Shown in pieces: positions 19,936-31,259 of a DNA stretch of 64,000 nt. How positions within the stretch are numbered: the first letter of the stretch is position 1; each line of letters begins with the position of its first letter. The translations under genes and the position numbers were made by a program. Location of the stretch: contig JAIOYI010000006.1 of assembly GCA_021741205.1 (NCBI GenBank), positions 1 through 64,000 on the forward strand, read 5' to 3'. The notes beneath the pieces are model-generated. The model saw nothing but the letters and a program-made list of their open reading frames with translations, searched no databases and was not told where the DNA came from. The DNA is from Emcibacter sp. (GTDB lineage: Bacteria; Pseudomonadota; Alphaproteobacteria; Sphingomonadales; Emcibacteraceae).

Positions 19936-22779
19936 ATGCTGACCAAAATTTCTGTGCAGAGGGCACGCGAGCATAACTTAAAAAATATCAACGTGGATAT
20001 TCCCCGTGATAAACTTGTTGTTATTACAGGACTTAGCGGGTCTGGGAAATCTTCCCTTGCCTTTGATACAATCTATGCCGAAGGTCAGCGGCGCTACGTT
20101 GAAAGCCTGTCCGCCTATGCCAGACAATTTTTGGAAATGATGCAAAAACCAGACTGCGACCATATTGATGGCCTGTCCCCCGCTATTTCCATTGAACAAA
20201 AAACCACCTCCCGCAATCCCCGTTCAACGGTTGGAACTGTAACAGAAATATATGACTATATGCGTCTGCTTTATGCCCGCATTGGCATACCCTACTCGCC
20301 TGCTACGGGACTTCCGATTGAAAGCCAAACCATAAGCCAGATGGTTGATAAAATTATGATGCTTGAGGACGGCGCTAGGCTATATCTTTTGGCGCCCATT
20401 ATACGGGGACGAAAGGGCGAATATCGCAAAGAATTCTCAGAATTACAAAGACAGGGTTTTCAACGAGTTAAGGTTGATGGCGCCTTTTATGAGATTGGTG
20501 ATGTTCCAGCTCTTGATAAAAAGATCAAGCATGATATTGAGGTTGTTGTGGATCGACTTGTCATAAGACCTGATCTTGAAACCCGCCTTGCTGATAGTCT
20601 TGAAACGTCGCTTAATCTGGCCGATGGTTTGGCCGTTGTGGAATATGCGGGTGGGGAGCATGAGGGCGAGAGAATTCTTTTTTCATCGAAATTTGCCTGC
20701 CCTGTTTCGGGTTTTACCATTGAGGAAATTGAACCAAGATTATTTTCCTTTAACAATCCCTTTGGGGCCTGCCCTGCCTGTGATGGTCTTGGTTTAAAGC
20801 TATATTTTAATCCTGATCTTGTGGTGCCTGATTGCAAATTGAGCCTTGATGAGGGCGCCCTCGCCCCTTGGTCGAAATCCAATGCACCCTATTATGCTCA
20901 GACCCTTGCGAGCCTTGCAAAACATTATAAATTTAAAACCAATTACCCTTGGGAAAAACTGGATAGGGAAATTCAACAGATTATTCTGCATGGCAGTGGC
21001 GATGATATTATTCAGATGATCTATCGGGATGATCGCAAGGAATATAAGGTTGATAAGCCCTTTGAAGGTGTGATCGGTAATATAGAAAGACGTTGGCGGG
21101 AAACCGACAGCAATATGATAAGAGAAGATCTTGGAAAATACCAAAGTTCTTCTGACTGTGAGGTATGTGCGGGGTACCGTCTTCGCCCCGAAGCCCTATG
21201 CATTAAAATCAATGATAAGCATATTGGACAAATCACCGAATTTTCAGTTGCTGAATCCTATAAATGGTTTTTGGACCTACCCAAAATGTTGAACGATAAA
21301 CATCAGGAAATAGCGGGACGTGTGTTAAAGGAAATCACAGAACGTCTTGGTTTTTTAAATAATGTTGGTCTGAATTATCTTAATCTTTCCCGAAAATCAG
21401 GCAGCCTTTCTGGTGGTGAGTCTCAAAGAATTCGCCTTGCTTCTCAAATTGGTTCTGGCCTTACGGGGGTTTTGTATGTTCTTGACGAACCGTCAATCGG
21501 GCTGCATCAACGGGACAATGATCGCCTTATGGAAACGTTGTTTAACTTACGCAATATGGGCAATACGGTTTTGGTGGTGGAACATGATGAAGATGCCATT
21601 CGTCATGCGGATCATATTATTGATATGGGGCCTGGGGCCGGGGAACATGGCGGCGAAATCGTTGCAGAGGGTACATTACAAGATATTTTAAACAATGAAA
21701 AAAGCCTAACGGGTCAATATTTATCGGGCAAAAAATCCATACCACTTCCTGCAGAACGGCGTAAAGGCCACATGGCGGGAAAAAAACGCAAGGAAATCAT
21801 TATTCAAGGCGCAACTGGCAATAATCTCAATAATATTGATGCGGCCATTCCCCTTGGCACCATGACCTGTATCACGGGCGTGTCAGGCAGTGGAAAATCC
21901 ACATTAACCGTTGATACGCTTTACCGTGGTGTTGCCCGAAAGCTTAATAATAATCGCAATATTCCAGCCCCTCATACTGCAATTTTGGGGTTAGAATATA
22001 TTGATAAAATCGTTGATATTGATCAGTCCCCCATTGGTCGCACCCCACGGTCAAACCCTGCCACCTATACAGGTGCCTTCACCCCCATTCGGGATTGGTA
22101 TGCAGCCTTGCCCGAATCCAAAGCCCGAGGATATAAGGCGGGGCGTTTTTCCTTTAATGTGAAGGGTGGACGATGTGAAGCCTGCCAAGGTGATGGTTTG
22201 ATCAAAATTGAAATGCATTTTCTTCCCGATATCTATGTTCAATGTGATGTGTGCAAGGGCAAAAGATATAATCGTGAAACGCTTGACATTAAGTATAAGG
22301 GAAAATCCATAACAGACATCCTTGATATGACCGTGGAAGATGCATCAAATTTTTTTACAGCCGTTCCAAGTATTCGTGATAAAATGATAACACTGCAACA
22401 GGTGGGATTAAGCTATATAAAGGTTGGACAGGCCGCGACAACCTTATCGGGCGGCGAGGCCCAACGGGTGAAGCTCAGCAAAGAATTATCTAAAAGATCA
22501 ACGGGGCGCACGCTTTATATTTTGGATGAACCCACAACGGGGCTACATTTTGAGGATATTAAAAAATTATTGGAAGTTCTGCATGCGCTTGTGGAACAGG
22601 GTAATACGGTCATCATTATCGAACATAATTTGGAGGTTATCAAAACCTGCGACTGGATTATTGACCTTGGACCTGAGGGCGGCGACGGTGGTGGTCATAT
22701 TGTGGCATCTGGAACGCCCGAGGACATTGCTCAGTGCAAAGAAAGCTATACAGGACATTATCTCAAGAAATATTTATAA
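19936..22779 (+). CDS. uvrA: Excinuclease ABC subunit A
   Basis: [66 protein letters not shown]; two ABC modules; 947 aa. Confidence 0.98.
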   Translation: MLTKISVQRAREHNLKNINVDIPRDKLVVITGLSGSGKSSLAFDTIYAEGQRRYVESLSAYARQFLEMMQKPDCDHIDGLSPAISIEQKTTSRNPRSTVGTVTEIYDYMRLLYARIGIPYSPATGLPIESQTISQMVDKIMMLEDGARLYLLAPIIRGRKGEYRKEFSELQRQGFQRVKVDGAFYEIGDVPALDKKIKHDIEVVVDRLVIRPDLETRLADSLETSLNLADGLAVVEYAGGEHEGERILFSSKFACPVSGFTIEEIEPRLFSFNNPFGACPACDGLGLKLYFNPDLVVPDCKLSLDEGALAPWSKSNAPYYAQTLASLAKHYKFKTNYPWEKLDREIQQIILHGSGDDIIQMIYRDDRKEYKVDKPFEGVIGNIERRWRETDSNMIREDLGKYQSSSDCEVCAGYRLRPEALCIKINDKHIGQITEFSVAESYKWFLDLPKMLNDKHQEIAGRVLKEITERLGFLNNVGLNYLNLSRKSGSLSGGESQRIRLASQIGSGLTGVLYVLDEPSIGLHQRDNDRLMETLFNLRNMGNTVLVVEHDEDAIRHADHIIDMGPGAGEHGGEIVAEGTLQDILNNEKSLTGQYLSGKKSIPLPAERRKGHMAGKKRKEIIIQGATGNNLNNIDAAIPLGTMTCITGVSGSGKSTLTVDTLYRGVARKLNNNRNIPAPHTAILGLEYIDKIVDIDQSPIGRTPRSNPATYTGAFTPIRDWYAALPESKARGYKAGRFSFNVKGGRCEACQGDGLIKIEMHFLPDIYVQCDVCKGKRYNRETLDIKYKGKSITDILDMTVEDASNFFTAVPSIRDKMITLQQVGLSYIKVGQAATTLSGGEAQRVKLSKELSKRSTGRTLYILDEPTTGLHFEDIKKLLEVLHALVEQGNTVIIIEHNLEVIKTCDWIIDLGPEGGDGGGHIVASGTPEDIAQCKESYTGHYLKKYL

Positions 22780-22892
22780 AATAAGGACAGTTTGATTGTA
22801 TAAATATGCTTGTTTTTTGCATTCAAGTCAGAATTTTTATAGCTCCCCCATGCCTAAAATGATATGACCCACCTCTTAAAGGAAAAATCATT

Positions 22893-24245
22893 ATGATTAC
22901 AAAAGAAATTCATATCATCGGTGGCGGCATGGCGGGAACAGAGGCCGCTTGGCAAATATTACAACAAAATATCCCTGTTATTCTCCATGAAATGCGCCCC
23001 GTTCGTAAAACCGATGTTCACCAAACGGACGGCCTTGCCGAAATGGTATGTTCGAACAGTTTTAGGTCAGATGATTATGAAAATAATGCAGTAGGTTTAT
23101 TGCATGAGGAAATGCGCCGTTGTAATTCCTTGATTATGGAGGCGGCTCATGAAAATAGCGTACCAGCGGGAAGTGCGCTTGCCGTTGATCGTATTGCCTT
23201 TAGCCAATATATTCAGAATAAGTTAGAGGCTCACCCGCTTTTCACCATGATTCGCGAGGAAATCACCCATATTCCCGAAAAAGACTGGAACAATGTTATT
23301 ATTGCGACAGGCCCCTTGACATCAGATGCCCTAGCACGGTCCATTTTAAACCATACTGGGGAAGACGAGCTTGCCTTTTTTGACGCCATAGCGCCAATTG
23401 TTTATAAGGATTCTATTGATTTTTCAAAGGCTTGGTATCAATCCCGTTATGATAAAGGCGATACGGCGGATTATATCAATCTGCCGCTTAATGAGGCTCA
23501 ATATAATATCCTTATAGATGATCTGATTGATACGGAGAAATATGATTATAAAGATTGGGAGAAAAATACCCCCTATTTTGATGGTTGTATGCCTATAGAG
23601 GTGATGGCGGAAAGAGGTCATGAAACGCTCCGATATGGCCCCATGAAACCTGTTGGTCTCACCAATCCCCATACCAATGAAGATTGTTATGCCATTGTAC
23701 AGCTTAGACAAGATAACAAACTTGATACACTTTATAATATGGTTGGCTTTCAGACAAAAATGAAATATGCAGCGCAAGTGGAAGCCTTCAAAAAAATTCC
23801 GGGTCTTGAAAATGCCCGCTTTGCAAGGCTTGGTGGCTTGCACCGCAATACCTTTATCAATAGTCCAAATCTTTTAGACAGCAATTTGCGCTTTAAAGCT
23901 ATGCCTCATGTGCGATTTGCGGGACAAATAAGTGGGGTAGAAGGCTATGTGGAAAGTGCCGCCATGGGACTTATGGCAGGACGTTTTGCCGCCGCAGAGC
24001 ACAAGGGAAGCCCTATTTCAGCACCACCCATGACAACGGCTTTTGGCGCTCTCATTCATTATATCACGGGGGGACAAATCCCCGGTGTTGGAGATAGGAA
24101 GACCTTTCAACCCATGAATATCAATTTTGGTATTATGCCACCCCTTGAGGGTAAGAAATTAAAAAGAAAAGATCGCAAACCTGAAAAATCCATGCGGGCT
24201 TTAAAGGACCTTACAGAGTGGCTTCTGGCCATTAAAAACGATTAA
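22893..24245 (+). CDS. trmFO: Methylenetetrahydrofolate--tRNA-(uracil-5-)-methyltransferase TrmFO
   Basis: [49 protein letters not shown]. Confidence 0.97.
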   Translation: MITKEIHIIGGGMAGTEAAWQILQQNIPVILHEMRPVRKTDVHQTDGLAEMVCSNSFRSDDYENNAVGLLHEEMRRCNSLIMEAAHENSVPAGSALAVDRIAFSQYIQNKLEAHPLFTMIREEITHIPEKDWNNVIIATGPLTSDALARSILNHTGEDELAFFDAIAPIVYKDSIDFSKAWYQSRYDKGDTADYINLPLNEAQYNILIDDLIDTEKYDYKDWEKNTPYFDGCMPIEVMAERGHETLRYGPMKPVGLTNPHTNEDCYAIVQLRQDNKLDTLYNMVGFQTKMKYAAQVEAFKKIPGLENARFARLGGLHRNTFINSPNLLDSNLRFKAMPHVRFAGQISGVEGYVESAAMGLMAGRFAAAEHKGSPISAPPMTTAFGALIHYITGGQIPGVGDRKTFQPMNINFGIMPPLEGKKLKRKDRKPEKSMRALKDLTEWLLAIKND

Positions 24246-25065
24246 AGAGTGCCGCCATCAATACAGCCCATTGCTTGGAAAGAAGATATTTTTTTTCATT
24301 CATACAAAAGATGTTGAAATCCGTTCTTTTAATGATTCTCATATAATGGCGTGTTAAGGCACAAAGAAGAAAAGCCGACCGTGTCTCAGGCGTTATAGTA
24401 TCTTTATGTTTTCGAATATAATTCAGATGTTCCTCGGCCTTTTGATAGAGTTTTAAAATAATTGGCTTTAAGGTTTCAGAATTCTCTGAGGATAAATCAA
24501 TATTGGGATAAATATTATTTCTTATCATTAATTCTAATGGGATATATTTCTTTCCTAATGTAAAATTATAAGATATAGAGCGCATAATACCCACATATCC
24601 CCAAGCAAGACCAAGCTTATTTGCCAAAACATCCAAATCATCATTTCCTAAAATTCGCATCATGAGACAATATAAATTACCAGCCGTGAGTGATAAATAA
24701 TCTTCTAATATCACTATATTATCAGGGTTTTCAGGATAAAGTTCCTGTGATCTGCCGTCGATCATGGCCATAATTAAATCTTTCGGCAATGCATAACGCT
24801 CTATGGTTTCTGCTAATGATGGTACAATATCATGTTGCCGTAATTTATCCTGATATATATCATTAATGACTTCTCGCCACCATTGCAGGCGAATTTCACC
24901 AAGCATGGGTTGTGAAACCGTATAGGATATTTTGGAAACTTCATAATTAAAGGCAAATAGAGCATAAAGTGCATTGCGTTTGTCTTGTGGTGCATAAAGA
25001 CTAATTAAATAATGATCCGGATCAACATTTTGGATTAAGTCTCGGCAATATTTGTGCTTTTCCAT
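24232..25065 (-). CDS. Squalene/phytoene synthase family protein
   Basis: [57 protein letters not shown]. Confidence 0.8.
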   Translation of the reverse strand: MEKHKYCRDLIQNVDPDHYLISLYAPQDKRNALYALFAFNYEVSKISYTVSQPMLGEIRLQWWREVINDIYQDKLRQHDIVPSLAETIERYALPKDLIMAMIDGRSQELYPENPDNIVILEDYLSLTAGNLYCLMMRILGNDDLDVLANKLGLAWGYVGIMRSISYNFTLGKKYIPLELMIRNNIYPNIDLSSENSETLKPIILKLYQKAEEHLNYIRKHKDTITPETRSAFLLCALTRHYMRIIKRTDFNIFCMNEKKYLLSKQWAVLMAALFNRF

Positions 25066-25279
25066 TTTATTCCTAATATTTTTTCATCTATTTGTGCCTT
25101 AAAAACAATAATAATCCTTTTAAACCATATTCTTTCTAATAATGAGTAGCATTATTTTGACGCATGGTGAAGAAACTGTTAATATTAAAACTGTCTGAGG
25201 GACAGAGTTGTTTTTAAATGAATTTATGAATTTAAAAGGCAACTTCTTAATAGGGTATTCATTAAAATAGGAAAGAACA

Positions 25280-25429
25280 ATGAGCAAAATTCTCCAATCA
25301 TTACCGCTGACAATTGTTGCCGGTATAGTGTTGACTATCATTATGGTGATCGCAACACATCAATTAGAAAATATGAACCAATCAGGTGTTGAAAAAACAA
25401 TGTCCGATTTACAGAAAAAAATGAATTAA
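25280..25429 (+). CDS. 49-aa predicted single-pass membrane protein (below ORF-track cutoff)
   Basis: MSKILQSLPLTIVAGIVLTIIMVIATHQLENMNQSGVEKTMSDLQKKMN*; GGAAAG upstream; ends 15 bp before the next gene. Confidence 0.65.
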   Translation: MSKILQSLPLTIVAGIVLTIIMVIATHQLENMNQSGVEKTMSDLQKKMN

Positions 25430-25444
25430 GGGTGGAGATATAAA

Positions 25445-25927
25445 ATGGAAGATTTCTTATTATTTTTTGTGCGTTACTTACATGTTCTGTGTGGTGTTAT
25501 GTGGATTGGAATATTATGGTATTTTAACTTTGTCCAAATTCCAAGTATGTCAAAAATTCCAGACGATCAAAAGCCCGCTATAAGCAAGGTCATCGCTCCA
25601 GAAGCCTTATTCTGGTTCCGTTGGGGTGCAGCGGGAACGGTGTTGTTTGGCTTAATCCTCGCCTATATGAATGGATATATTCATGAGGCATTTACACTGC
25701 AAAGACCCGACATTGGTTTTGGTATGTGGATGGGTTTGATTATGGCCTTTAATGTATGGTTTATTATCTGGCCTGCTCAGAAAATTGCCTTGGGACTTGT
25801 TGAGGCTGATGCGAGTGCAAAACCCGCTGCAGGACGTCGGGCAATGCTCTTCTCTCGCACCAATACACTGCTTTCGATTCCAATGCTTTTCTCAATGATC
25901 TCAGCACAAAATGCGACAGGGTTTTAA
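25445..25927 (+). CDS. Urate hydroxylase PuuD-like integral membrane domain protein
   Basis: RYLHVLCGVMWIGILWYFNFVQIPSM, EALFWFRWGAAGTVLFG, GFGMWMGLIMAFNVWFIIWPAQKIAL; hydrophobic, lacks a C-terminal cytochrome domain. Confidence 0.75.
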   Translation: MEDFLLFFVRYLHVLCGVMWIGILWYFNFVQIPSMSKIPDDQKPAISKVIAPEALFWFRWGAAGTVLFGLILAYMNGYIHEAFTLQRPDIGFGMWMGLIMAFNVWFIIWPAQKIALGLVEADASAKPAAGRRAMLFSRTNTLLSIPMLFSMISAQNATGF

Positions 25928-25946
25928 AGATCATCAAATAAATTTT

Positions 25947-25972
25947 AAGGCCGGATTTATCCGGCCTTTTTT
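25947..25972. terminator. Intrinsic terminator between convergent genes
   Basis: AAGGCCGGA-TTTA-TCCGGCCTT followed by TTTT. Confidence 0.85.
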
Positions 25973-26348
25973 ATGCTATTGCAATGATGGCAGCAGCGAC
26001 TTTTCGACCCTCTGCAAGCAGAACATTATAAGTCCTTGCCGCAGCACCCGTCCCCATTACATCAACAGAAATATGAGCAGATAGCAGTGCACTGCGAAGT
26101 TCTTTACTCAAAAACACCATTTTTTCACCGGTACCAACCAAAAGAATATCAATATTCTCAGCCTGATTTGTGATGTTTCCAAGGCTTTCCAATGTAATAG
26201 AGGATACATCCGTGACGTCCCATGGATAATAGCCCTTGGGCGTAATAAGAATAGAACCTAAACAGCGTATTTCCCCAAGCCGAAAACCGCCATCACCATA
26301 AGAGGTTATGGCTGTGCCAGATTGTGACGTTACTTCTTTAAAATCCAA
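25971..26348 (-). CDS. Mth938-like domain-containing protein
   Basis: YGDGGFRLGEIRCLGSILITPKGYYPWDV...DILLVGTGEKMVFLSKELRSAL...GTGAAARTYNVLLAEGRKVAAAIIAI; located next to secF as is common in alphaproteobacteria. Confidence 0.85.
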   Translation of the reverse strand: MDFKEVTSQSGTAITSYGDGGFRLGEIRCLGSILITPKGYYPWDVTDVSSITLESLGNITNQAENIDILLVGTGEKMVFLSKELRSALLSAHISVDVMGTGAAARTYNVLLAEGRKVAAAIIAIA

Positions 26349-26353
26349 ATGCT

Positions 26354-27301
26354 TTAGCTCTTTTTGGGTGGCAATATTTCAACACCCTGCTCTACTGTCG
26401 AATCCTGCTCTCGTCTCAGTTCAACCAAAAGTAAAATGGGGGATGCGATAAAAATCGAAGAATAAGTTCCCACAAAAATACCCCATATCATGGCCGCGGA
26501 AAATCCATGTATTGCCTCTCCTCCAAGGAAGAATAAGGCGAACAAAGCGATCATCGTTGTGAAGGATGTCATGGTTGTACGAGAAAGGGTATCATTGATA
26601 CTAAGATCCAATAATTCCGCCAAGGGCATTTTGCGGAATTTACGCAGATTTTCCCTTATTCTGTCATATACAACTACCGTATCATTCAAGGAATAGCCCA
26701 CAATTGTCAAAATGGCCGCAATCGTTGATAAATTAAATTCCATTTCCGTAAAGGAAAACATGCCAATTGTCAGAATAACATCATGGAAAAGGGCCGCCAC
26801 GGCGCCAATACCAAATTGCCATTCAAACCGGAACCAAATATAAATAAGAACGGCGCCAATAGCGAGAAATACAGACATAATGCCATTCGCAATGAGTTCC
26901 TTAGAAACCGTGGAGCCCACAGTTTCCGTTCGCCTGTAACTAATGTCTCCCTCAATAACAGTTGGTAGTATGGCGCGGACTTTTTCAACAACCTGATCTA
27001 CGGTTAATCCATTCTGTTGTTCCAAACGGATAAGAACGTCATTATGGGCGCCGAATTCCTGTACCTTAACATCCCCCATATTAAGGTTATTCATAGCAGA
27101 ACGAATAGCGCTAATATCTGCGGCATTTTCCGTTCCAATTTCGATCATAATTCCGCCTTCAAAATCAATGCCGTAATTTAAACCTTTATTAAAATACAAT
27201 CCAAAGGAAAAAACAATCATCGCCAACGAGAAAATATAAGCAATTTTACGAAAATGAATAAATTTAATATGGGTATTATCGGGAATAAGTTTTAACAACA
27301 T
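26354..27301 (-). CDS. secF: Protein translocase subunit SecF
   Basis: NYGIDFEGGIMIEI, ATVDGDISYRRTETVG-like region, GYSLNDTVVVYDRIREN. Start uncertain; the ORF extends to 27355. Confidence 0.95.
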   Translation of the reverse strand: MLLKLIPDNTHIKFIHFRKIAYIFSLAMIVFSFGLYFNKGLNYGIDFEGGIMIEIGTENAADISAIRSAMNNLNMGDVKVQEFGAHNDVLIRLEQQNGLTVDQVVEKVRAILPTVIEGDISYRRTETVGSTVSKELIANGIMSVFLAIGAVLIYIWFRFEWQFGIGAVAALFHDVILTIGMFSFTEMEFNLSTIAAILTIVGYSLNDTVVVYDRIRENLRKFRKMPLAELLDLSINDTLSRTTMTSFTTMIALFALFFLGGEAIHGFSAAMIWGIFVGTYSSIFIASPILLLVELRREQDSTVEQGVEILPPKKS

Positions 27302-27315
27302 CCTTCTAACTTTCT

Positions 27316-28917
27316 TTATATTTTCAATGTTGTTGGGCGGCGTTTGCGAGCCCAAGTGGCAATTATCATGCGGGATAAACTGACGGCTGTAAACATAGAT
27401 GTGGCAACCCCAATGGACAGTGTCACAGCAAATCCCTTAATTGGGCCAGAACCAAATTGAAACAAAATAAGGGTTGCAATAAAGGTCGTAACATTGGCAT
27501 CAATAATGGTGCCAAATGCTTTGTCATATCCTGTTTCAAGTGCTGATAATACGGTCTTTCCCGATTTAAATTCTTCTCGAATTCGTTCAAATATCAACAC
27601 ATTGGCATCAACCGCCATCCCGACGGTAAGAACAATCCCTGCAACACCCGGCATGGTTAATGTTGCACCAAGGGCGGATAATAATCCTAAAATCAAACCA
27701 ATATTAACAATCAAGGCAAAATTTGCCACAAGCCCAAAAGCACCGTAAGTCAGGACAATAAAAACCATAACAGCAAAAAGACCAATGATGGCGGCAATTT
27801 TCCCTGCCTCAATATTATCAGAACCAAGATCTGGTCCTACGGTTCTTTCTTCTACGACCGTTAAGCGAGCAGGAAGCGCCCCTGCTTTCAGAAGTAATCC
27901 AAGTTCACTGGCACTTTCAACCGTAAAGTTTCCCATTATTATGCCGGATCCGCCCAAAATAGCAGACTGAATATTTGGCGCACTTATGATGGTACCGTCC
28001 AATATAATAGCAAATTTATGATTTACATTTTTGCGGGTTACATCTGCAAATTTTTTGCCGCCAATACGATCAAAACGAAAACTAACAACAGGGTTATTAT
28101 CTTGGCCATAACTTAAGCCCGCATCGACAAGATTTTCACCCGTAAGAATTTTACGTTTGCTAACCACAAGAGTTGCTGGCAAACCAGAACTGCGTTCACT
28201 TTCTGCCATGGGAAAGCGTTCATAACCTGGTGGCACCCTATCTTGTTCCCCTATGCCTTCATTCACCAACTGAAAAGATAATTTAGCCGTTTTACCGATA
28301 ATTTCTTTTAATTTTTGTGGATCATCGAAGCCTGGTACTTGAATTAAAATACGTCCAACACCTTGTTTTTGGATATTCGGTTCTGTTGTCCCCATTCCAT
28401 CAATTCGGCGTCTGATAACCTCTATGGATTGCGTGATTACGTCATCACTGCGCATGACAAGACCTTTATTTGTCATTTTAACTACTATAATGCCGTCTTC
28501 AGTAACGCTATATTCGATGTCAGCCACTCTGGAGCCACTTAATGCAGATCCAAGTAATTCAATATTATCCTCGATGATGGATAAGGCTTTTTCAGTTTGG
28601 GACTTATCGGTCAGGTTTATATAAATGGCATCGTTGTTAATTGAACTGCGCAAAACAATTTTTTCTTTACGAAGCGCATCACGAATATCGCCCCTTTTAC
28701 TTTCCAATTTTTCTTTTTTAACTTCTGTGAGGTCAACTTCCATTAAAAGATGAACGCCACCCTGAAGATCAAGTCCAAGTGTTATCTGGTTCCTTGGTAA
28801 AAAATCAGGATAATTCACTAATTGATCATTGGATAAAAAATTTGGAACAGCAGTAAAAATACCTATCAAGGAAAGCAGGCAGATTAAAGTGACTTTCCAG
28901 CGGGGATAATGAAGCAT
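27316..28917 (-). CDS. secD: Protein translocase subunit SecD
   Basis: LGLDLQGGVHLLMEV, GMAVDANVLIFERIREE. Confidence 0.97.
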   Translation of the reverse strand: MLHYPRWKVTLICLLSLIGIFTAVPNFLSNDQLVNYPDFLPRNQITLGLDLQGGVHLLMEVDLTEVKKEKLESKRGDIRDALRKEKIVLRSSINNDAIYINLTDKSQTEKALSIIEDNIELLGSALSGSRVADIEYSVTEDGIIVVKMTNKGLVMRSDDVITQSIEVIRRRIDGMGTTEPNIQKQGVGRILIQVPGFDDPQKLKEIIGKTAKLSFQLVNEGIGEQDRVPPGYERFPMAESERSSGLPATLVVSKRKILTGENLVDAGLSYGQDNNPVVSFRFDRIGGKKFADVTRKNVNHKFAIILDGTIISAPNIQSAILGGSGIIMGNFTVESASELGLLLKAGALPARLTVVEERTVGPDLGSDNIEAGKIAAIIGLFAVMVFIVLTYGAFGLVANFALIVNIGLILGLLSALGATLTMPGVAGIVLTVGMAVDANVLIFERIREEFKSGKTVLSALETGYDKAFGTIIDANVTTFIATLILFQFGSGPIKGFAVTLSIGVATSMFTAVSLSRMIIATWARKRRPTTLKI

Positions 28918-28929
28918 ATTATTTTCCGG

Positions 28930-29274
28930 TTATTTTTTTTCAACAGTATCATTAGCAGGCGCCGGTTTTCCCATTACCGTTGAAATGGTTGATCGAATAA
29001 CTTTGATTTTAACACCAGTTGCTATTTCAAGTTCGATTTCATTATCATCAATAATTTTTGATACCTTGGCCACAATGCCGCCCGATGTAATAACATTATC
29101 ACCACGACGCAATGCATTGATCATAGCTTTATGTTCTTTAACACGTTTTTGTTGGGGTCTAATCATAAGAAAATAAAAAACCCCGATAATAAGAATAAAC
29201 GGGAGAAATTGCATAATTACATTTTCTGAACCCGCTGTCCCTGCTGCTTGTGCGTATGCGTCTGTTATAAACAT
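28930..29274 (-). CDS. yajC: Preprotein translocase subunit YajC
   Basis: FYFLMIRPQQKRVKEHKAMINALRRGDNVITSGGIVAKV. Confidence 0.96.
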   Translation of the reverse strand: MFITDAYAQAAGTAGSENVIMQFLPFILIIGVFYFLMIRPQQKRVKEHKAMINALRRGDNVITSGGIVAKVSKIIDDNEIELEIATGVKIKVIRSTISTVMGKPAPANDTVEKK

Positions 29275-29429
29275 TTAATTTTTCCTTTTATCTGTTTGAA
29301 AGCCACTATACAGGGCGCATTTTTTTTTTCAACTTCAATGGCATATAGGAGTGAAATAACATGAAAACAAGACATAAAACAAAATATTACCTGTTTATTA
29401 TCTGTTGTTCATCTGCTAATGAATTATGA

Positions 29430-30299
29430 ATGATGAGAAATAACCAAGACCTTATATTAATCCGCATAGCAGAAGCCCTTGAAAGATTGGCCCCTGCCCA
29501 ACAAATGTCTCTTAATCTTACAGAGGCAAGCGCCTTTGTATGGAATGTGAATCCAGATCGATTAAACCCAATTCATCGGGTTAACTTTCTCAATCTTGAT
29601 TTGCTCAAAGGCATTGATCATGTCCTTAATATTTTAGACAATAACACACGACAATTTGCCAATGGATTTCCTGCAAATAATGCTTTGCTGTGGGGTGCAC
29701 GCGGCATGGGAAAAAGCTCGTTGATCAAGGCTCTGCATGCAAAAATAAGCTCAGAACAAAAAGAAAAATCTGAAATATCTGCTTTAATTCTCATTGAAAT
29801 TCATCGGGAAGATATTTCTACATTGCCACGACTACTGAACCTCATTAGGGAAACAAACCATAAAATAATCATTTTCTGTGATGATTTATCCTTTGACAAC
29901 GATGATAATAATTATAAATCATTAAAAGCCGTGCTAGAAGGCGGTATCGAAGGACGGCCGGATAATGTTATTTTTTATGCGACCTCTAACCGTCGTCACC
30001 TTATGCCCCGTGAAATGATTGAAAATGAGCAGTCTACGGCCATTAATCCCAGAGAATCTGTTGATGAGAAAGTCTCTCTTTCTGATAGATTTGGTCTCTG
30101 GCTTGGATTTCACGCCTGTAATCAGGAGGATTATTTATCGATGATTTACGCCTATATGGATCATTATAAAATAACAATACCAAAAGATGATGTGCGTCCA
30201 CAGGCATTGGAATGGTCACGCACGCGCGGCGCAAGATCAGGGCGGGTCGCCTGGCAATTTATGCAAGATTTAGCAGGACGCCATAAATTCAAACTATAA
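29430..30299 (+). CDS. DUF815-type AAA ATPase
   Basis: NALLWGARGMGKSSLIKALHAK (Walker A), IIIFCDDLSFD (Walker B), RPDNVIFYATSNRRHLMPREM, SDRFGLWLGF. Confidence 0.88.
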   Translation: MMRNNQDLILIRIAEALERLAPAQQMSLNLTEASAFVWNVNPDRLNPIHRVNFLNLDLLKGIDHVLNILDNNTRQFANGFPANNALLWGARGMGKSSLIKALHAKISSEQKEKSEISALILIEIHREDISTLPRLLNLIRETNHKIIIFCDDLSFDNDDNNYKSLKAVLEGGIEGRPDNVIFYATSNRRHLMPREMIENEQSTAINPRESVDEKVSLSDRFGLWLGFHACNQEDYLSMIYAYMDHYKITIPKDDVRPQALEWSRTRGARSGRVAWQFMQDLAGRHKFKL

Positions 30300-30307
30300 T
30301 ATTTGAT

Positions 30308-31219
30308 TTATCCTTTGAGAAATAATTTAGGATCAACGGCGCGGGATGCTTTACGCATTTCAAAATGCAACTGAGGCCGGTTCACATCACCGCTTTGACC
30401 CACTCTTGCTATCACCTGCCCCCGTTTTACGGTTTGCCCCTTATTCACAAGAATGTCAGCATTATGGGCGTAAGCCGTGATCCAACCATTAGAATGCTTG
30501 ATCAGAATAAGATTGCCAAAACCCTTAATCTTGTTGCCTGTATGTACAACAATTCCACTCTCAGAGGCCATAACATAACTTCCCAATTTTGCCGCAATGT
30601 TAATGCCATCATTGTGGTATCCCTTATCCTTTGGTCCAAATGAGGATAGTAATGGCCCCTTTATAGGCCACATAAAGCCCAGACCGCTTTGTGGTGGTGG
30701 TGGCGAAATAAAAGCTTTCTTTGGTGATGTTATTTTATTTTTCTGATCCGTTCTTGGTACTTTTAACGTCTGACCAATGGTTAAGACATAGGGGTGTTTT
30801 ATATTGTTAAGGCGGGTGAAATTCGTCATATCAATATTATATATTCGGGACAAACTATAAACAGTATCTCCTTTTTTGACGACATAAACAGCGGCACTTG
30901 GGTAGTGTAATTTTTGTCCAGGATATAAAAGATAGGGTGGTTTTAAATTATTATGTTCAATGATCGCACGGACGGAAACATCATGACGTCTTGATAAAGA
31001 ATAGAGCGTGTCCCCCTTAACCACGACTATATTTCCCTCCGTCTTATGTGATTGCTTTGGCATTTTTTTTGGTTTGATATTGTTATTTTTTGCATACTTT
31101 GAAGCGGGTATGCCATTTTGATAACGGGTGCTATAGGAATGGCCTTCCTGACAAGCCGATAAGACCTGAGAAATACACATCACCAAAATAAGCGTAAAAT
31201 ACAACCTGAATCTATTCAT
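30308..31219 (-). CDS. LysM + M23-family peptidase lipoprotein (NlpD-like)
   Basis: Lipobox VLSAC, two LysM repeats (VVKGDTLYSLSRRHDVSVRAI; VVKKGDTVYSLSRIYNIDM), LytM-like domain GQSGDVNRPQLHFEMRKASRAVDP. Confidence 0.92.
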   Translation of the reverse strand: MNRFRLYFTLILVMCISQVLSACQEGHSYSTRYQNGIPASKYAKNNNIKPKKMPKQSHKTEGNIVVVKGDTLYSLSRRHDVSVRAIIEHNNLKPPYLLYPGQKLHYPSAAVYVVKKGDTVYSLSRIYNIDMTNFTRLNNIKHPYVLTIGQTLKVPRTDQKNKITSPKKAFISPPPPQSGLGFMWPIKGPLLSSFGPKDKGYHNDGINIAAKLGSYVMASESGIVVHTGNKIKGFGNLILIKHSNGWITAYAHNADILVNKGQTVKRGQVIARVGQSGDVNRPQLHFEMRKASRAVDPKLFLKG

Positions 31220-31259
31220 GGTTATAGTGTAAATAACTAATTTTTAAGATCAACTCAAA

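Noticed and set aside
20487-20882. Long antisense ORFs within uvrA (for example 131 aa)
   Set aside because: Shadow ORFs of a strongly conserved gene.
25120-25341. 73-aa minus-strand ORF
   Set aside because: Antisense to the 49-aa membrane ORF; low-complexity translation, no support.
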